Positions 26,344 through 35,200 of a DNA stretch of 64,000 nt are shown in pieces; position 1 is the first letter of the stretch, and each line of letters opens with the position of its first letter. The position numbers were made by a program, and so were the translations under genes. This DNA comes from Caulobacteraceae bacterium UBA3198 (lineage in GTDB: Bacteria; Pseudomonadota; Alphaproteobacteria; Caulobacterales; Caulobacteraceae), in NCBI GenBank assembly GCA_002363865.1, contig DEWY01000004.1, forward strand, positions 124,001 through 188,000, written 5' to 3'. The notes under the pieces are model-generated. The model had not been told where the DNA came from, made no database searches, and worked only from the letters and a program-made list of their open reading frames with translations.

Positions 26344-27002
26344 CAGCCCTCCATCAGGCCATCCAGCTCGGCCGGCGTGGTGTTGGCCGCTGTGGCGCCC
26401 ATGAAATGGCTCGCCTCTGTCGTCTCGGTGACCGGCGGCAGGCCTCCGACATCCAGGTCGAGGTCGGATTGCCCCTCACCTCGGGCGGCGATGGACAGGC
26501 CCGGCAGGTCGGTGAGACCCGCCATGCGCAGGGTCTCGGGGACCATGCTCACCACCGAGATGGCGACAACCGTCGCCACGCCGCTGGCCACGCCGCCCAG
26601 ACCCGTCAGCCGTCGTATGCTCCGATAGGTATGAAAGAGGAGCAGGAAGCCCAGCACGACGCCGATCGCCCAGGCAAAGTCGAGCGCCTCGAGTCTGGCC
26701 TGGAACGTCAGGGAAATAGCGAGGAGCGCCGCCAGCACGGCCAGATGGGCGCCCGCCGGCCAGGGGCCATGCGGATCGGCCGCCCTCGCGCCCGGCCTCC
26801 ACCGGCGAAAGAGGCCCAAGCCCCACTCGACCAAGGGATAGGCGATCAAGGACAACGTCACGACCCCGACGAGGGTCGGAATCGTGTCATCCCGTCCGCC
26901 GAACACGCCGATCAGGAAAAGCGCCACCAGCGCTATGACCCCCGCCAGCAGCAACTCTCCCCAGGGATTGGGGGCGGGTTTATTGTCGCTCGGAGAGGTC
27001 AT
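26340..27002 (-). CDS. Integral membrane protein of unknown function
   Basis: 220 residues with about five hydrophobic segments (LLLAGVIALVALFLIGVF, a second near 45-60, a third near 86-100, a fourth near 110-125, and a fifth near 140-155). A soluble C-terminal tail ends LDGLMEGW. It overlaps the secreted protein downstream, suggesting a membrane/periplasm pair. No family was recognised. It is divergent from nothing and lies about 150 bases from the tRNA gene. Confidence 0.7.
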   Translation of the reverse strand: MTSPSDNKPAPNPWGELLLAGVIALVALFLIGVFGGRDDTIPTLVGVVTLSLIAYPLVEWGLGLFRRWRPGARAADPHGPWPAGAHLAVLAALLAISLTFQARLEALDFAWAIGVVLGFLLLFHTYRSIRRLTGLGGVASGVATVVAISVVSMVPETLRMAGLTDLPGLSIAARGEGQSDLDLDVGGLPPVTETTEASHFMGATAANTTPAELDGLMEGW

Positions 27003-27149
27003 CGCCTAGCTCGCACCGCAATCAATCGGGGTGCAGGATAGGATTGATAACGCCGCAATGCCAAGTTTGAGGGCTGGGCGCGCCAGCGCCTTCGGCCCCT
27101 TGGGGAGAGCCCCGCGACGTCGTTTAGCGCAACAAGTTACTGAAAAGAC

Positions 27150-27226
27150 TGGCGCACCCGACACGATTCGAACGTGTGACCTTTGCCTTCGGAGGGCAAC
27201 GCTCTATCCAGCTGAGCTACGGGTGC
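27150..27226 (-). tRNA. tRNA-Arg (anticodon CCG)
   Basis: On the minus strand the 77 bases fold as a cloverleaf: acceptor GCACCCG/CGGGTGC, D arm GCTCAGCTGGATAGAGC, anticodon stem TTGCC/GGCAA with loop CTCCGAA (anticodon CCG, reading CGG), T arm ACACG/CGTGT with TTCGAAT, discriminator G and an encoded CCA. A TCTTTT tract follows, a plausible terminator. No integrase is adjacent. Confidence 0.97.
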
Positions 27227-27307
27227 TTGGCGCCTGAGGCGGAGCGGGTTTCTAGCTGAAAGGCGGCGGGACCGCAAACGGGTTTGGGGGACGGCGTTTC
27301 GCCCCCT

Positions 27308-28258
27308 TCAGGCGACTTCCGGGGTCTTGTCGGTGGTGAGGTCGACGAAGACGTCCTCCAGGCTGGGATCCTCGGTGGCGATGTCGCGGATGCGCAGGCC
27401 CGCAGCCCGGACGGCGGCCAGCACCTGTTCGACGCTGGACTGGCCGGTGCGGTAAGTGACGCTGAAGGCGCCGCCGGCCCGGAGTTTGGTCTCAAAGCCG
27501 GCCAGGGCGGGGGCGGCCTCCACCGGGGTCTCCGGCGTCACCACCACGCTGCGGGTGTCCAGGCGGCCCAGCAGGCTGGCGGTGGATTCACAGGCCACCA
27601 CCTGGCCCTTGTTGACGATGGCGATCTGGTCGCAGAGCGCCTGGGCCTCTTCCAGATAGTGGGTGGTGAGCACGATGGTCACGCCCTGGCGGTTCAGCTC
27701 GACCACATAGTTCCAGAGTTGGCGACGCAGCTCCACATCCACGCCGGCGGTGGGCTCGTCCAGGATCAGGACCGGCGGATTGTGCACCATGGCCTTGGCC
27801 ACCATCAGCCGGCGCTTCATGCCGCCCGACAGCTGGCGCACGTAAGCATTGGCCTTGTCGGCGAGGCCCAGCGCCGCCAGCAGCTCGTCGGTGCGGCGTT
27901 CCTTGCGGGGCACGGCGTACATGCCGGCCTGGACCTCGAGCGATTCCCTCGGTGTAAAGAAGGGATCTGCGGCGATCTCCTGGGGCACCACGCCGATGGC
28001 CGCCCGGGCGTCGCGGGGGTGGGTGTCGATGTCCCGGCCCCAGATCTTCACCGTGCCCGAGGTCTTCTTGGTCAGGCCGGCCAGGGTGTTGATGAAGGTG
28101 GACTTGCCCGCGCCATTGGGCCCCAGCAGGCCGAAGATGGAGCCCCGGGGAATGGCCAGGTCGATGCCGCGCAGGGCCTTCATCTCCGGCGTGGTCTTGG
28201 TGGCCGGATAGGTCTTGACCAGGCCCGTGGCCTCGATGGCGAATTCCGGAAGGTCCAT
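27308..28258 (-). CDS. ABC-2 type transporter ATP-binding protein
   Basis: 316 residues. Walker A GPNGAGKS near 46-53, signature LSGGMKRRL near 143 and Walker B LILDEPTAGVD near 163 are intact, followed by TTHYLEEA, the H-loop. The C-terminal 80 residues are the accessory domain typical of exporters in the NodI/CcmA/DrrA group. It drives export of an unknown substrate. No permease is adjacent: the tRNA lies downstream and a zinc-finger gene divergently upstream, so the partner must be elsewhere. AAGGGGA lies a few bases before the ATG. Confidence 0.92.
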   Translation of the reverse strand: MDLPEFAIEATGLVKTYPATKTTPEMKALRGIDLAIPRGSIFGLLGPNGAGKSTFINTLAGLTKKTSGTVKIWGRDIDTHPRDARAAIGVVPQEIAADPFFTPRESLEVQAGMYAVPRKERRTDELLAALGLADKANAYVRQLSGGMKRRLMVAKAMVHNPPVLILDEPTAGVDVELRRQLWNYVVELNRQGVTIVLTTHYLEEAQALCDQIAIVNKGQVVACESTASLLGRLDTRSVVVTPETPVEAAPALAGFETKLRAGGAFSVTYRTGQSSVEQVLAAVRAAGLRIRDIATEDPSLEDVFVDLTTDKTPEVA

Positions 28259-28382
28259 GCGGTCCCCTTTGGGCGCGCGCGCCAGAGGGCCTGGCCGGCG
28301 CGATCATTGACGGGCCAAGCCCGCCTCGCATACCTAGGCCCCAGCAGCGTCTGCGCCAAGCTTCCGACCGGAGATTTCCCCA

Positions 28383-28700
28383 ATGGCCCGTGCGACCGAA
28401 AACCGTGGCGTCCAGGCCCAGACCTCCCCTGAGCCCATGCCGGCCAAGCCAGCGATCACCGCCCTGACGGCGAGCGCGCGGCCGGCGCCCGAAGTGGTCC
28501 TTGTGCGCACCGGCCGGATCGCCTGCGACGGGGTCGGCGGGGCGCTCGGTCATCCGCGGGTCTGGCTGGAGATGGGCGGGGCGACCTTCGTCGAATGCCC
28601 CTATTGCGACCGCCGCTTCGAACTGGCGCCCGAGGCCGGCGAAGGCCCGGAGGACGAGCGCCTGGCCCCCGGCGTCTACGAAGGCCCCCACGGGCACTAA
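28383..28700 (+). CDS. Zinc-finger domain protein (zf-CHCC, NDUFS6-like)
   Basis: 105 residues. The C-terminal half has RIACDGVGGALGHPRVWLEMG and VECPYCDRRF, the CHCC zinc finger shared with the mitochondrial complex I accessory subunit NDUFS6, which alphaproteobacteria carry as a free-standing protein. It probably binds zinc and helps complex I assembly or function, by analogy only. The N-terminal 35 residues look disordered. The stop lies 5 bases from the rarD-type gene's stop; they converge. Confidence 0.86.
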   Translation: MARATENRGVQAQTSPEPMPAKPAITALTASARPAPEVVLVRTGRIACDGVGGALGHPRVWLEMGGATFVECPYCDRRFELAPEAGEGPEDERLAPGVYEGPHGH

Positions 28701-28705
28701 GGCTG

Positions 28706-29623
28706 CTAGGTCGCCACCGCCAGCCGGCGGGAGGCCCGCCAGAGGCCGTAGGCGAAGACGCCTGCGCCGGCCCAGATGAAGGCGAAGGCGGTGATCTTGG
28801 CCCATCCAAGCGGCTCGCCCTGGGCCACGCCCAGCACGAAGGTCATGGACGGCGCCAGGAACTGCATGAAGCCCATGGCCGAGAGCGGCAGGCGCCTGGC
28901 GGCCCAGGCGAACAGGACCAGCGGAATGGCCGTCGCCGCGCCGGAAAAGATCAGCCAGGCCGCCGGCGTGATCCCCAGCGTGAAGTGATCGGCGCCCGCC
29001 TGGGCCAGCCAGATGGCGAAGACCGCGCCCGGAATTCCCAGCAGCAGGCATTCGATGAACAGGCCGGTCTGCGCATCGGCCGCCACCTGCTTGCGCACGA
29101 TGCCATAGCCGCAGAAGCTGGCCGCCAGCGTCAGGGAGACCCACGGCAGGCCGCCGATGGCCACGGCCTGGAAGACCACGCCGATAGCCGCCAGGCCGAT
29201 GGCGCCCTGGGCGATGCGGTCCAGCCGCTCCCGGAAGAACAGGGCCCCGGCCGCCATGCTGAGCAGCGGATTGATGAAATAGCCGAGGCTGGTCTGCAGG
29301 ACCTTGCCGTTGTTCACCGCCCAGATGAAGACCAGCCAGTTGGCGGCGATCAGCAGGGACGAGAGCGCCAAGAGGCCTAGCACCCTGGGCTTGCGGAACA
29401 CCACCAGGGCCTGCCCCCCCTGGCCGGCCATCCAGACGAACAGGCCCGCAAAGGGAATGGCCCAGAAGGTGCGGTGGGCCAGGGTCTCCCACGGGCCGAC
29501 CCCCATGGAGCCCAGCATCTGGAAGACCAGGGGGATGAAGCCCCAGATCAGATAGGCCGACAGGCCCGCGCCGAAGGCGGCCGGGGGCGGAGAGGTCGGC
29601 GATGACGGTGGCGTCGGGGCCAA
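28706..29623 (-). CDS. rarD: EamA-family permease, RarD type
   Basis: 305 residues with ten hydrophobic segments in two EamA repeats. LSAYLIWGFIPLVFQML, WETLAHRTFWAIPF, NWLVFIWAVNNGKVLQTSLGYFINPLLS and FLAPSMTFVLGV are typical of RarD, an inner-membrane drug/metabolite transporter. The start is TTG without a strong ribosome site, so the first 15 residues (Pro/Ser rich) are uncertain. It converges on the zinc-finger gene, and an intrinsic terminator from asd lies behind its start. Confidence 0.88.
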   Translation of the reverse strand: MAPTPPSSPTSPPPAAFGAGLSAYLIWGFIPLVFQMLGSMGVGPWETLAHRTFWAIPFAGLFVWMAGQGGQALVVFRKPRVLGLLALSSLLIAANWLVFIWAVNNGKVLQTSLGYFINPLLSMAAGALFFRERLDRIAQGAIGLAAIGVVFQAVAIGGLPWVSLTLAASFCGYGIVRKQVAADAQTGLFIECLLLGIPGAVFAIWLAQAGADHFTLGITPAAWLIFSGAATAIPLVLFAWAARRLPLSAMGFMQFLAPSMTFVLGVAQGEPLGWAKITAFAFIWAGAGVFAYGLWRASRRLAVAT

Positions 29624-29716
29624 GGCGCAGGCTTTCGGCTGAGATCGGGCCCTACCTAGACCTTCGCCAGGGCTTCACAAGCGCCGATCGGTGGACGCCC
29701 GGCGGGAAACGGACAT

Positions 29717-29748
29717 GCAAATGGGCGACCGCGGGACGGCCGCCCATT
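29717..29748 (-). terminator. Intrinsic terminator of asd
   Basis: AATGGGCGACCG and CGGCCGCCCATT pair over 12 bp around GGGAC (one G-U pair in the minus-strand RNA), followed on that strand by TTTGCA. It lies 25 bases beyond the asd stop. Confidence 0.7.
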
Positions 29749-29772
29749 CACATCAGTCGAAAGCCTTTGAAG

Positions 29773-30804
29773 CTAGGCGATGGCCTTGGTCTTGATCAGG
29801 CCGCGCTCGTCCAGCAGCTGGGCGATCTGGATGGCGTTGAGCGCCGCGCCCTTGCGCAGATTGTCGGCCACCACCCACATGTTCAGACCATGTTCCACGG
29901 TGGGGTCGTTGCGGATGCGGCTGACGAAGACTGGGAACTCGCCCTGGGCCTCCTTGGGCGTCATGTAGCCGGTCTCATCGCGCTTATCGATGACCACCAG
30001 GCCGGGGCTGTCGCGCAGCAGGTCGCGGGCCTCGTCCTCGTCCAGGGGGTTGTGGAACTCGATGTTCACCGCCTCGGCATGACCGACCATCACCGGAACG
30101 CGCACGCAGGTGACCGTCAGCTTGATGGCCGGGTCGATCATCTTGTGGGTCTCGTTCCACATCTTGGCCTCTTCGTCGGTATAGCCGTCGTCGTTGAAGG
30201 CGCCGATGAAGGGGATGACGTTGAAGGCGATCTGCTTGGGGAACTTCTTGGGCGGCGGCGCGCCCAGGACGAAGACGCCCTTGGTCTGATCCCAGAGCTC
30301 GTCCATGCCCTCCTTGCCCGCGCCGGAGACCGACTGGTAGGTCGAGACCACCACCCGCTTGATCTTCGCCCGCTCGTGCAGGGGCTTCAGCGCCACCACC
30401 AGCTGGGCGGTCGAGCAGTTGGGATTGGCGATGATGTTCTTCTTGTGGGCGTAGGAGACGTCGTCCGGGTTCACCTCCGGCACGATCAGCGGCACGTCGG
30501 GGTCCATCCGGAAGGCGGAGGAATTGTCGATGACGATGGGGCCGGCGGCGCCGATCTTGGGCGACCACTCCTTGGAGAAGGAGCCCGACACGCTCATCAG
30601 CACCAGGTCGACGGTGGAGAAATCGAACTGGGCGATATCCTCGCAGGCCACCGTTTCGGAGCCGAAGGATACCTGGACGCCGATGGATTTGCGCGAGGCG
30701 ATCGCGTGAATCTTGTCCACGGGAAACTCGACTTCCTCGAGGATATTCAGCATCTCACGGCCCACATTGCCCGTGGCGCCGACGACGGCCACCCGGTAAC
30801 CCAT
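29773..30804 (-). CDS. asd: Aspartate-semialdehyde dehydrogenase
   Basis: 343 residues. The NADP-binding start is VAVVGATGNVGREM; the catalytic Cys is in NPNCSTAQ near 131; STYQSVSGAGKEGMDEL and the late His in VMVGHAEAVN follow. It reduces aspartyl phosphate to the semialdehyde on the route to lysine, diaminopimelate, threonine and methionine; dapB of the same pathway lies at 58 kb. The ATG is chosen over an adjacent TTG because AGGAGAG sits 5 bases upstream. It is a single-gene unit divergent from a thioesterase gene. Confidence 0.95.
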   Translation of the reverse strand: MGYRVAVVGATGNVGREMLNILEEVEFPVDKIHAIASRKSIGVQVSFGSETVACEDIAQFDFSTVDLVLMSVSGSFSKEWSPKIGAAGPIVIDNSSAFRMDPDVPLIVPEVNPDDVSYAHKKNIIANPNCSTAQLVVALKPLHERAKIKRVVVSTYQSVSGAGKEGMDELWDQTKGVFVLGAPPPKKFPKQIAFNVIPFIGAFNDDGYTDEEAKMWNETHKMIDPAIKLTVTCVRVPVMVGHAEAVNIEFHNPLDEDEARDLLRDSPGLVVIDKRDETGYMTPKEAQGEFPVFVSRIRNDPTVEHGLNMWVVADNLRKGAALNAIQIAQLLDERGLIKTKAIA

Positions 30805-30986
30805 CAAAGTCTCTCCTGAATGTTTTAAGCGGTGCGTTCGTTACGCCGCCGCATGAACGCGCGCAAGCGCGCCGCCGCATTGGCCCGACCGGCCGCGGCT
30901 TCGTCCCCCTTCACCTAGGGGCTAGGATGGCCTGGCGCAACCCGGGGGCGAGAGACGCCCGGGGCCGCCTTAAGGGAGAGATCACC

Positions 30987-31376
30987 ATGAGCCAGCCCGC
31001 TACCGGCATGCCCTTCGCCGACCTGATGGGTCTTCAGATCCTGGAGCGGGCCAAGGACCGCGTGGTGGGGACGCTCACCGTCCGCGACGACCTCTGCACC
31101 GCCGGCGGCATCCTGCATGGGGGCGCCTTCATGGCCTTCGCCGACGCGCTCGGCGCCATCGGCGGCTTCCTCAACCTGCCGGCCGGCGCGCGCACCACGA
31201 CCCTGGAGAGCAAGACCAACTTCCTGGGCTCAGCCAAGGTGGGCGCCACCGTTACGGGCGAGGCGATCCCCTTGCACATCGGCCGCCGCTCCAGCGTCTG
31301 GCAGACCCGCATCACCGACGAGACCGGCAAGCTCCTGGCCCTGGTCATCCAGACCCAGATGACCGTGGAGGGGTAG
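30987..31376 (+). CDS. PaaI-family hotdog thioesterase
   Basis: 129 residues. ILHGGAFMAFADALGAIGGF is the HGG-plus-central-helix signature, and TTTLESKTNFLGSAKVG the next strand; the end is LALVIQTQMTVEG. It is the most canonical PaaI-type acyl-CoA thioesterase of the window. GGGAGAG lies about 7 bases before the ATG. It is divergent from asd across about 180 bases of regulatory space. Confidence 0.9.
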   Translation: MSQPATGMPFADLMGLQILERAKDRVVGTLTVRDDLCTAGGILHGGAFMAFADALGAIGGFLNLPAGARTTTLESKTNFLGSAKVGATVTGEAIPLHIGRRSSVWQTRITDETGKLLALVIQTQMTVEG

Positions 31377-31451
31377 GCGCCTAAAACCTGATCACCGGCG
31401 CCCGATCATGCCGCAGCGCAGCACTGCGATGTTGCGTCGCAAAATTGTTGC

Positions 31452-31481
31452 TTGTGACCCAGGGGAAAGGGGCGCTAAACC
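31452..31481 (+). promoter_or_regulatory. Candidate housekeeping promoter of the UrcA-family gene
   Basis: TTGTGA (-35-like) and GCTAAACC (-10-like) are 16 bases apart in a relatively AT-rich patch. GCTAAACC is one base off the Caulobacter -10 consensus GCTANAWC as I recall it. It lies about 100 bases before the urcA-like ATG. Confidence 0.45.
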
Positions 31482-31582
31482 TCATCTCAAGGCGGCCGAC
31501 AACGACGCAATCGACGACGAAGGCCGCCAGAGGAACGCCCCGAAAAGTGGTTGTCATCAACCCCTCTCCGGGAACGAATAAA

Positions 31583-31867
31583 ATGATCGCTCGTATCGCT
31601 GCTCTCGCCGCCGTCGCGGCTGTGTCCATCTCGGCCCCCGCCTTCGCCCAAGGCGTCAAGGTCCAGCTCGCCGGCAAGTCCGTCGAACAGGTCCATGCCG
31701 ACATCGTCAGCGCCGCCCGCACGGTGTGCCTGCGTGAAACCACCACCGAAACCTTCCGCCAGTCCGCCCAGGCCCGCTGCGTGAAGTCGACCGTGGAAGC
31801 CACCCTGGAAAAGGTCGGCGACGCCGATCTGGCCGCCGTGGCCGGCATGGAGCTGGCCCAGCGCTAA
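31583..31867 (+). CDS. UrcA-family periplasmic protein
   Basis: 94 residues. A signal peptide (MIARIAALAAVAAVSISAPAFA) precedes KVQLAGKSVEQVHADIVSAARTVC and RCVKSTVEATLEKVGD. The paired cysteines and spacing match UrcA proteins, which are found mostly in Caulobacterales and Sphingomonadales and have no known function. The gene is monocistronic with a promoter candidate before it and a strong terminator after it, which suggests high expression. Confidence 0.82.
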   Translation: MIARIAALAAVAAVSISAPAFAQGVKVQLAGKSVEQVHADIVSAARTVCLRETTTETFRQSAQARCVKSTVEATLEKVGDADLAAVAGMELAQR

Positions 31868-31914
31868 GCTTCGTCGCGCCGCAGGTCAGAACGGCCTGCT
31901 GAGACCAAGTCTGG

Positions 31915-31943
31915 AAAGGCCGGCGGCGACGCCGGCCTTTCTT
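31915..31943 (+). terminator. Rho-independent terminator of the UrcA gene
   Basis: AAAGGCCGGCG and CGCCGGCCTTT form a perfect 11-bp stem with a GCGA tetraloop, and the stem's T's run into CTT. It lies 48 bases beyond the stop. Confidence 0.85.
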
Positions 31944-31995
31944 GCGTCTGGGACCCGTGCTTCTGTGGACGCTCAACCCGATCCAGGAGCCCTTG

Positions 31996-32313
31996 ATGGC
32001 CGACCCCGATAATCTGCCGGTGATCAACAATACCGACGACGGACGGTTCGAAATCCGCATCGGCGACGACGTGGCCTATGCCGAATACCGCCTGCTCAAG
32101 ACGGGCATCCTGTTTCCCCACACCGAGGTGCCGCCGGCCTTCGAGGGCCAGGGCGTCGGCTCCAAGCTGGTCCGCGCAGGCCTGGACTACGCCCGAGAGC
32201 ACGGCCAGGCGGTGATGCCGGTCTGCCCCTTCTTCGCCAGCTATATCAAGCGGCACGCGGAGTATCAGGACCTGCTGCACCCCGATTATCGCAAGAGCCT
32301 GGGCCTGGACTGA
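31996..32313 (+). CDS. GNAT N-acetyltransferase, NATD1/YjdJ-like
   Basis: 105 residues, the minimal GNAT size. RFEIRIGDDVAYAEYRL is the first sheet, TEVPPAFEGQGVGSKLVRA the acetyl-CoA-binding loop (GQGVGSKL), and VMPVCPFFASYIKRH the last strand and helix. This matches the small NATD1-like single-domain family, whose substrate is unknown. AGGAG lies 6 bases before the ATG. Confidence 0.85.
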   Translation: MADPDNLPVINNTDDGRFEIRIGDDVAYAEYRLLKTGILFPHTEVPPAFEGQGVGSKLVRAGLDYAREHGQAVMPVCPFFASYIKRHAEYQDLLHPDYRKSLGLD

Positions 32314-32434
32314 GCCTGTGAGCGCCGCTGCGCCCCACCCCGTCCGCACACGCGCATGGCGAGAGGGGTTGGCGGCGCCTGACAACCTATTGTAGGAAAG
32401 TCGCGGCTGTTTCTGTTTTGTTCGGGGGCGAACC

Positions 32435-35200
32435 TTGCGGAGCTTTTGGGCGGCGTGCGTGCTGGCGGGGAGTCTTGTGCTCGTCGGCATGCCGGGAGCG
32501 AAGGCCGACGAGCCGGCGGCCGAGGTTCATCCGGATCTGGTGATCGGGGAGCTGTCCAACGGTCTGGAGTACCAGATCCTGCCGCTGGACGGTCGCGAGG
32601 GCGTCGCCTTCCGCCTGCTGGTCTGGGTGGGCGGCCAGGCCGAGACCGACGACAATCGCGGGATCGCCCACTTCGTCGAACACATGGCCTTCCGCACCAC
32701 CCGCCGGTTCGCCGACGGGGAGATGGACCAGGCCATGGCCCAGGCCGGCGCGGCCTTCGGGCGCGATCATGTGGCCTATACCGGCCGCTGGACCACCACC
32801 TATCACCTGGACCTGCCCAGCCGCGACCCCGGCGCCATCGCCACCGGCCTTGAATGGCTGCGGGATGTGGGGGACGGGCTGTCCTTTCTGCCGGCTGAGG
32901 TCTCCGCCGAACGGGGCGTGGTCCTGGCCGAGCGCCTGGATCGGACCTGGACCGGCCAGGAGGTGGAGGAGCAGGAGACCGCCTTCCACTTCCGGCCTGA
33001 GGACAGTCTCAGCCCCGGCGGGGCCGTCGTCACCCTGCGGGCCATGACGCCAGCAGATCTCAAGGCCTTCCACGGCAAATGGTATCGGCCTGACCGGGCC
33101 CTGCTGGTGGTCGCCGGGGATGTGGAGCCCGAGGCCTTGGTCGCCGAACTGGAGCGCCGGCTGGGGGGCTGGGCCGGGGCTGGCGAGCGGCCGCGCATGG
33201 CCGACACCCCCGACCCCGAACCGCCCCCGGCGCCGGTCGCCCTGATCCTCCCGCCGACCCGTCTGCCCGCCGAGAGCATGGCCTGTCGCAACGCCCTGGT
33301 TCCCGAAGGGGAAACGGCAGGCCTGGCGGAGGACATCCTGCTGGAGATTCTCAACCGCCGCCTGGCCCGGGCCGCGGCCGCGGCGCGAGGGGTCTACAGC
33401 CTGGAATTCGGCACCACCGGCCGATACGAGACACGACAGGTGGCCTGCCTGATGGCCAGCCATGGCCCGCAGAAGGGGCTGGAGGCGCTGATCCTCGCCC
33501 AGGGAGAGTTGCGAGCCTTCGCCGCCCACGGACCCGAACAAGGCGAGATCGACGCCGCTGTCGCCGAGCAGCGGGCGAGGGCCCGGGGGGCCCTGACCGA
33601 GCGAGCCAGCGCCACGGCGGCCCAGACCGCCGATGAACTCGTCTATTCCATCGCAGGCGGCGAGCCCTTTCTGCATCCCCATCAGATGATGCGGCGGGTG
33701 AGTCGCGGCGCCGTGGGGCTGACCCCTGAGCGCCTACGCCAGACCTTCGCCGCGCTCTGGCCGCAGGACGCGCTGCCGACCCTTTCGGTAGAGGACGCCG
33801 GCCTCTCAGCCGAGGCTGTTGTTTCTGGCTGGGGCGCCGCGGCCGCAGGTCCCCTTCCCTCACCGACCGCGGCCCCCCAGCCCATCGACCTCGACCTGGG
33901 GCCGGCGGGCAAGGTGATCCGGCGCGAGGACCTGGCGCAAGGCGCGACGCGGCTCACCTTCGCCAACGGTCTTGTCCTGAACCACCTGGCCAGCGATCGG
34001 GCGCCCGGATCGGTGGAGATGATCATCCGGCAGGGGCCTGGCGCCCGGCAGCTCAGCGCCGACGACTTCGTGACCGCGTCGGTGGCGTCTTCCATCCTGC
34101 CCTATGCGGGCATCGAGGCCGCGAGCTACGCCGCCCTCCAGGAGCTGAACGGCCAGTGGAGCTGGGATTTCGACGTCAGTCTCGGGGAACACGGGCTGTT
34201 CGTCACCGCCCGTAGCTTCGCCGATCAGGTCGCCCCTCACCTGGCCCTGATCACCGCCCATCTGGCGACGCCGGGCTTCTCCGACGAGACCGCCGACCAG
34301 ATGGCCCTGATGGCCGCCCACATGCAGCAGGAGCTTGAGCTCAACCCGGCCGAGGCCGCCGCCGCCGCCTTCGCCCGGACCATATGGCCTGCGACCGCGG
34401 GCGCCATCCGGGACCCCGACACCTATCGCCGCATGACGCCGGAAGACCTGAAGCGGGTGATGACCACACAGATGGCGTCAGGGCCCGTCGAGCTGACCCT
34501 GGTGGGGGATATCAGCGAGGCCGAGGCGATCGCGGCGGCCGCCGCGACCCTGGGCGCCCGGCAGCGCCGCCCGCCCCTTGCACCCACGCCGGAGCGGCCG
34601 CCCCTCACCTATGCCCGCGCCCCGGACGGCCCCATCGAGGTCGCGCATCAGGGATCGGCCGAGCGTGCCGCCGCCCGGATCTACTGGACCCGCCCGCCGG
34701 TGGAGGGCGAAAAAGATCAGGCTGCGGCCCTCGTTCTCAGCGAGCTGATGGAGCTGGCGGTGACCGATGAGACCCGGCGACGGCGCGGTCAGACCTATTC
34801 CCCTGTGGTCGACCTGGACGGCGGCCTCGAGGATCCGCACGACATCGCGATCTATGTGGAGGTGACCCCTGACGCGGAGAGCCTGGACGCGGTGACCGAC
34901 GCCGTGCGGCAGACGGCTCAGGGCTTCGTCGAGGCGCCGCCGAGCCCCGCGGCGATCGACCAGGTGGTGCGGCCGCTGCTGGCACAACTGGAGGCCGCCC
35001 GGCTGATCGACAGCTATTGGGCCATGGCCCTGGGCAGTCCCTTCGGCTGGGACACCGCCCGCAAGGCCGTGGACGATCTTGCGGCGGCTGTGGCTGAAGT
35101 GACGCCTGCCGACGTCCACGCCCTGGCGGTCCCCTGGCTCTCGGCCCCGCCCATCCTCGTCCTGGCCCGCCCGGCCGCGCCCCTGGGAGACGCGCAATGA
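32435..35200 (+). CDS. M16-family zinc peptidase (PqqL-like), periplasmic
   Basis: 921 residues with a signal peptide (VLAGSLVLVGMPGAKA). The inverted zinc motif is HFVEH near 79-83, with the third ligand Glu in SAERGVVLAER about 77 residues on. Two M16 repeats follow; the second half lacks HXXEH, as expected. It degrades peptides in the periplasm by family. The start is TTG; GGGGG lies just upstream. Its stop overlaps the next ATG (ATGA), so it is translationally coupled to a TPR protein, which could be its scaffold or substrate adaptor. Confidence 0.9.
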   Translation: MRSFWAACVLAGSLVLVGMPGAKADEPAAEVHPDLVIGELSNGLEYQILPLDGREGVAFRLLVWVGGQAETDDNRGIAHFVEHMAFRTTRRFADGEMDQAMAQAGAAFGRDHVAYTGRWTTTYHLDLPSRDPGAIATGLEWLRDVGDGLSFLPAEVSAERGVVLAERLDRTWTGQEVEEQETAFHFRPEDSLSPGGAVVTLRAMTPADLKAFHGKWYRPDRALLVVAGDVEPEALVAELERRLGGWAGAGERPRMADTPDPEPPPAPVALILPPTRLPAESMACRNALVPEGETAGLAEDILLEILNRRLARAAAAARGVYSLEFGTTGRYETRQVACLMASHGPQKGLEALILAQGELRAFAAHGPEQGEIDAAVAEQRARARGALTERASATAAQTADELVYSIAGGEPFLHPHQMMRRVSRGAVGLTPERLRQTFAALWPQDALPTLSVEDAGLSAEAVVSGWGAAAAGPLPSPTAAPQPIDLDLGPAGKVIRREDLAQGATRLTFANGLVLNHLASDRAPGSVEMIIRQGPGARQLSADDFVTASVASSILPYAGIEAASYAALQELNGQWSWDFDVSLGEHGLFVTARSFADQVAPHLALITAHLATPGFSDETADQMALMAAHMQQELELNPAEAAAAAFARTIWPATAGAIRDPDTYRRMTPEDLKRVMTTQMASGPVELTLVGDISEAEAIAAAAATLGARQRRPPLAPTPERPPLTYARAPDGPIEVAHQGSAERAAARIYWTRPPVEGEKDQAAALVLSELMELAVTDETRRRRGQTYSPVVDLDGGLEDPHDIAIYVEVTPDAESLDAVTDAVRQTAQGFVEAPPSPAAIDQVVRPLLAQLEAARLIDSYWAMALGSPFGWDTARKAVDDLAAAVAEVTPADVHALAVPWLSAPPILVLARPAAPLGDAQ

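Noticed and set aside
27100..27149. Possible integration site beside tRNA-Arg(CCG)
   Set aside because: No integrase, no duplicated tRNA 3' end and no composition shift nearby.
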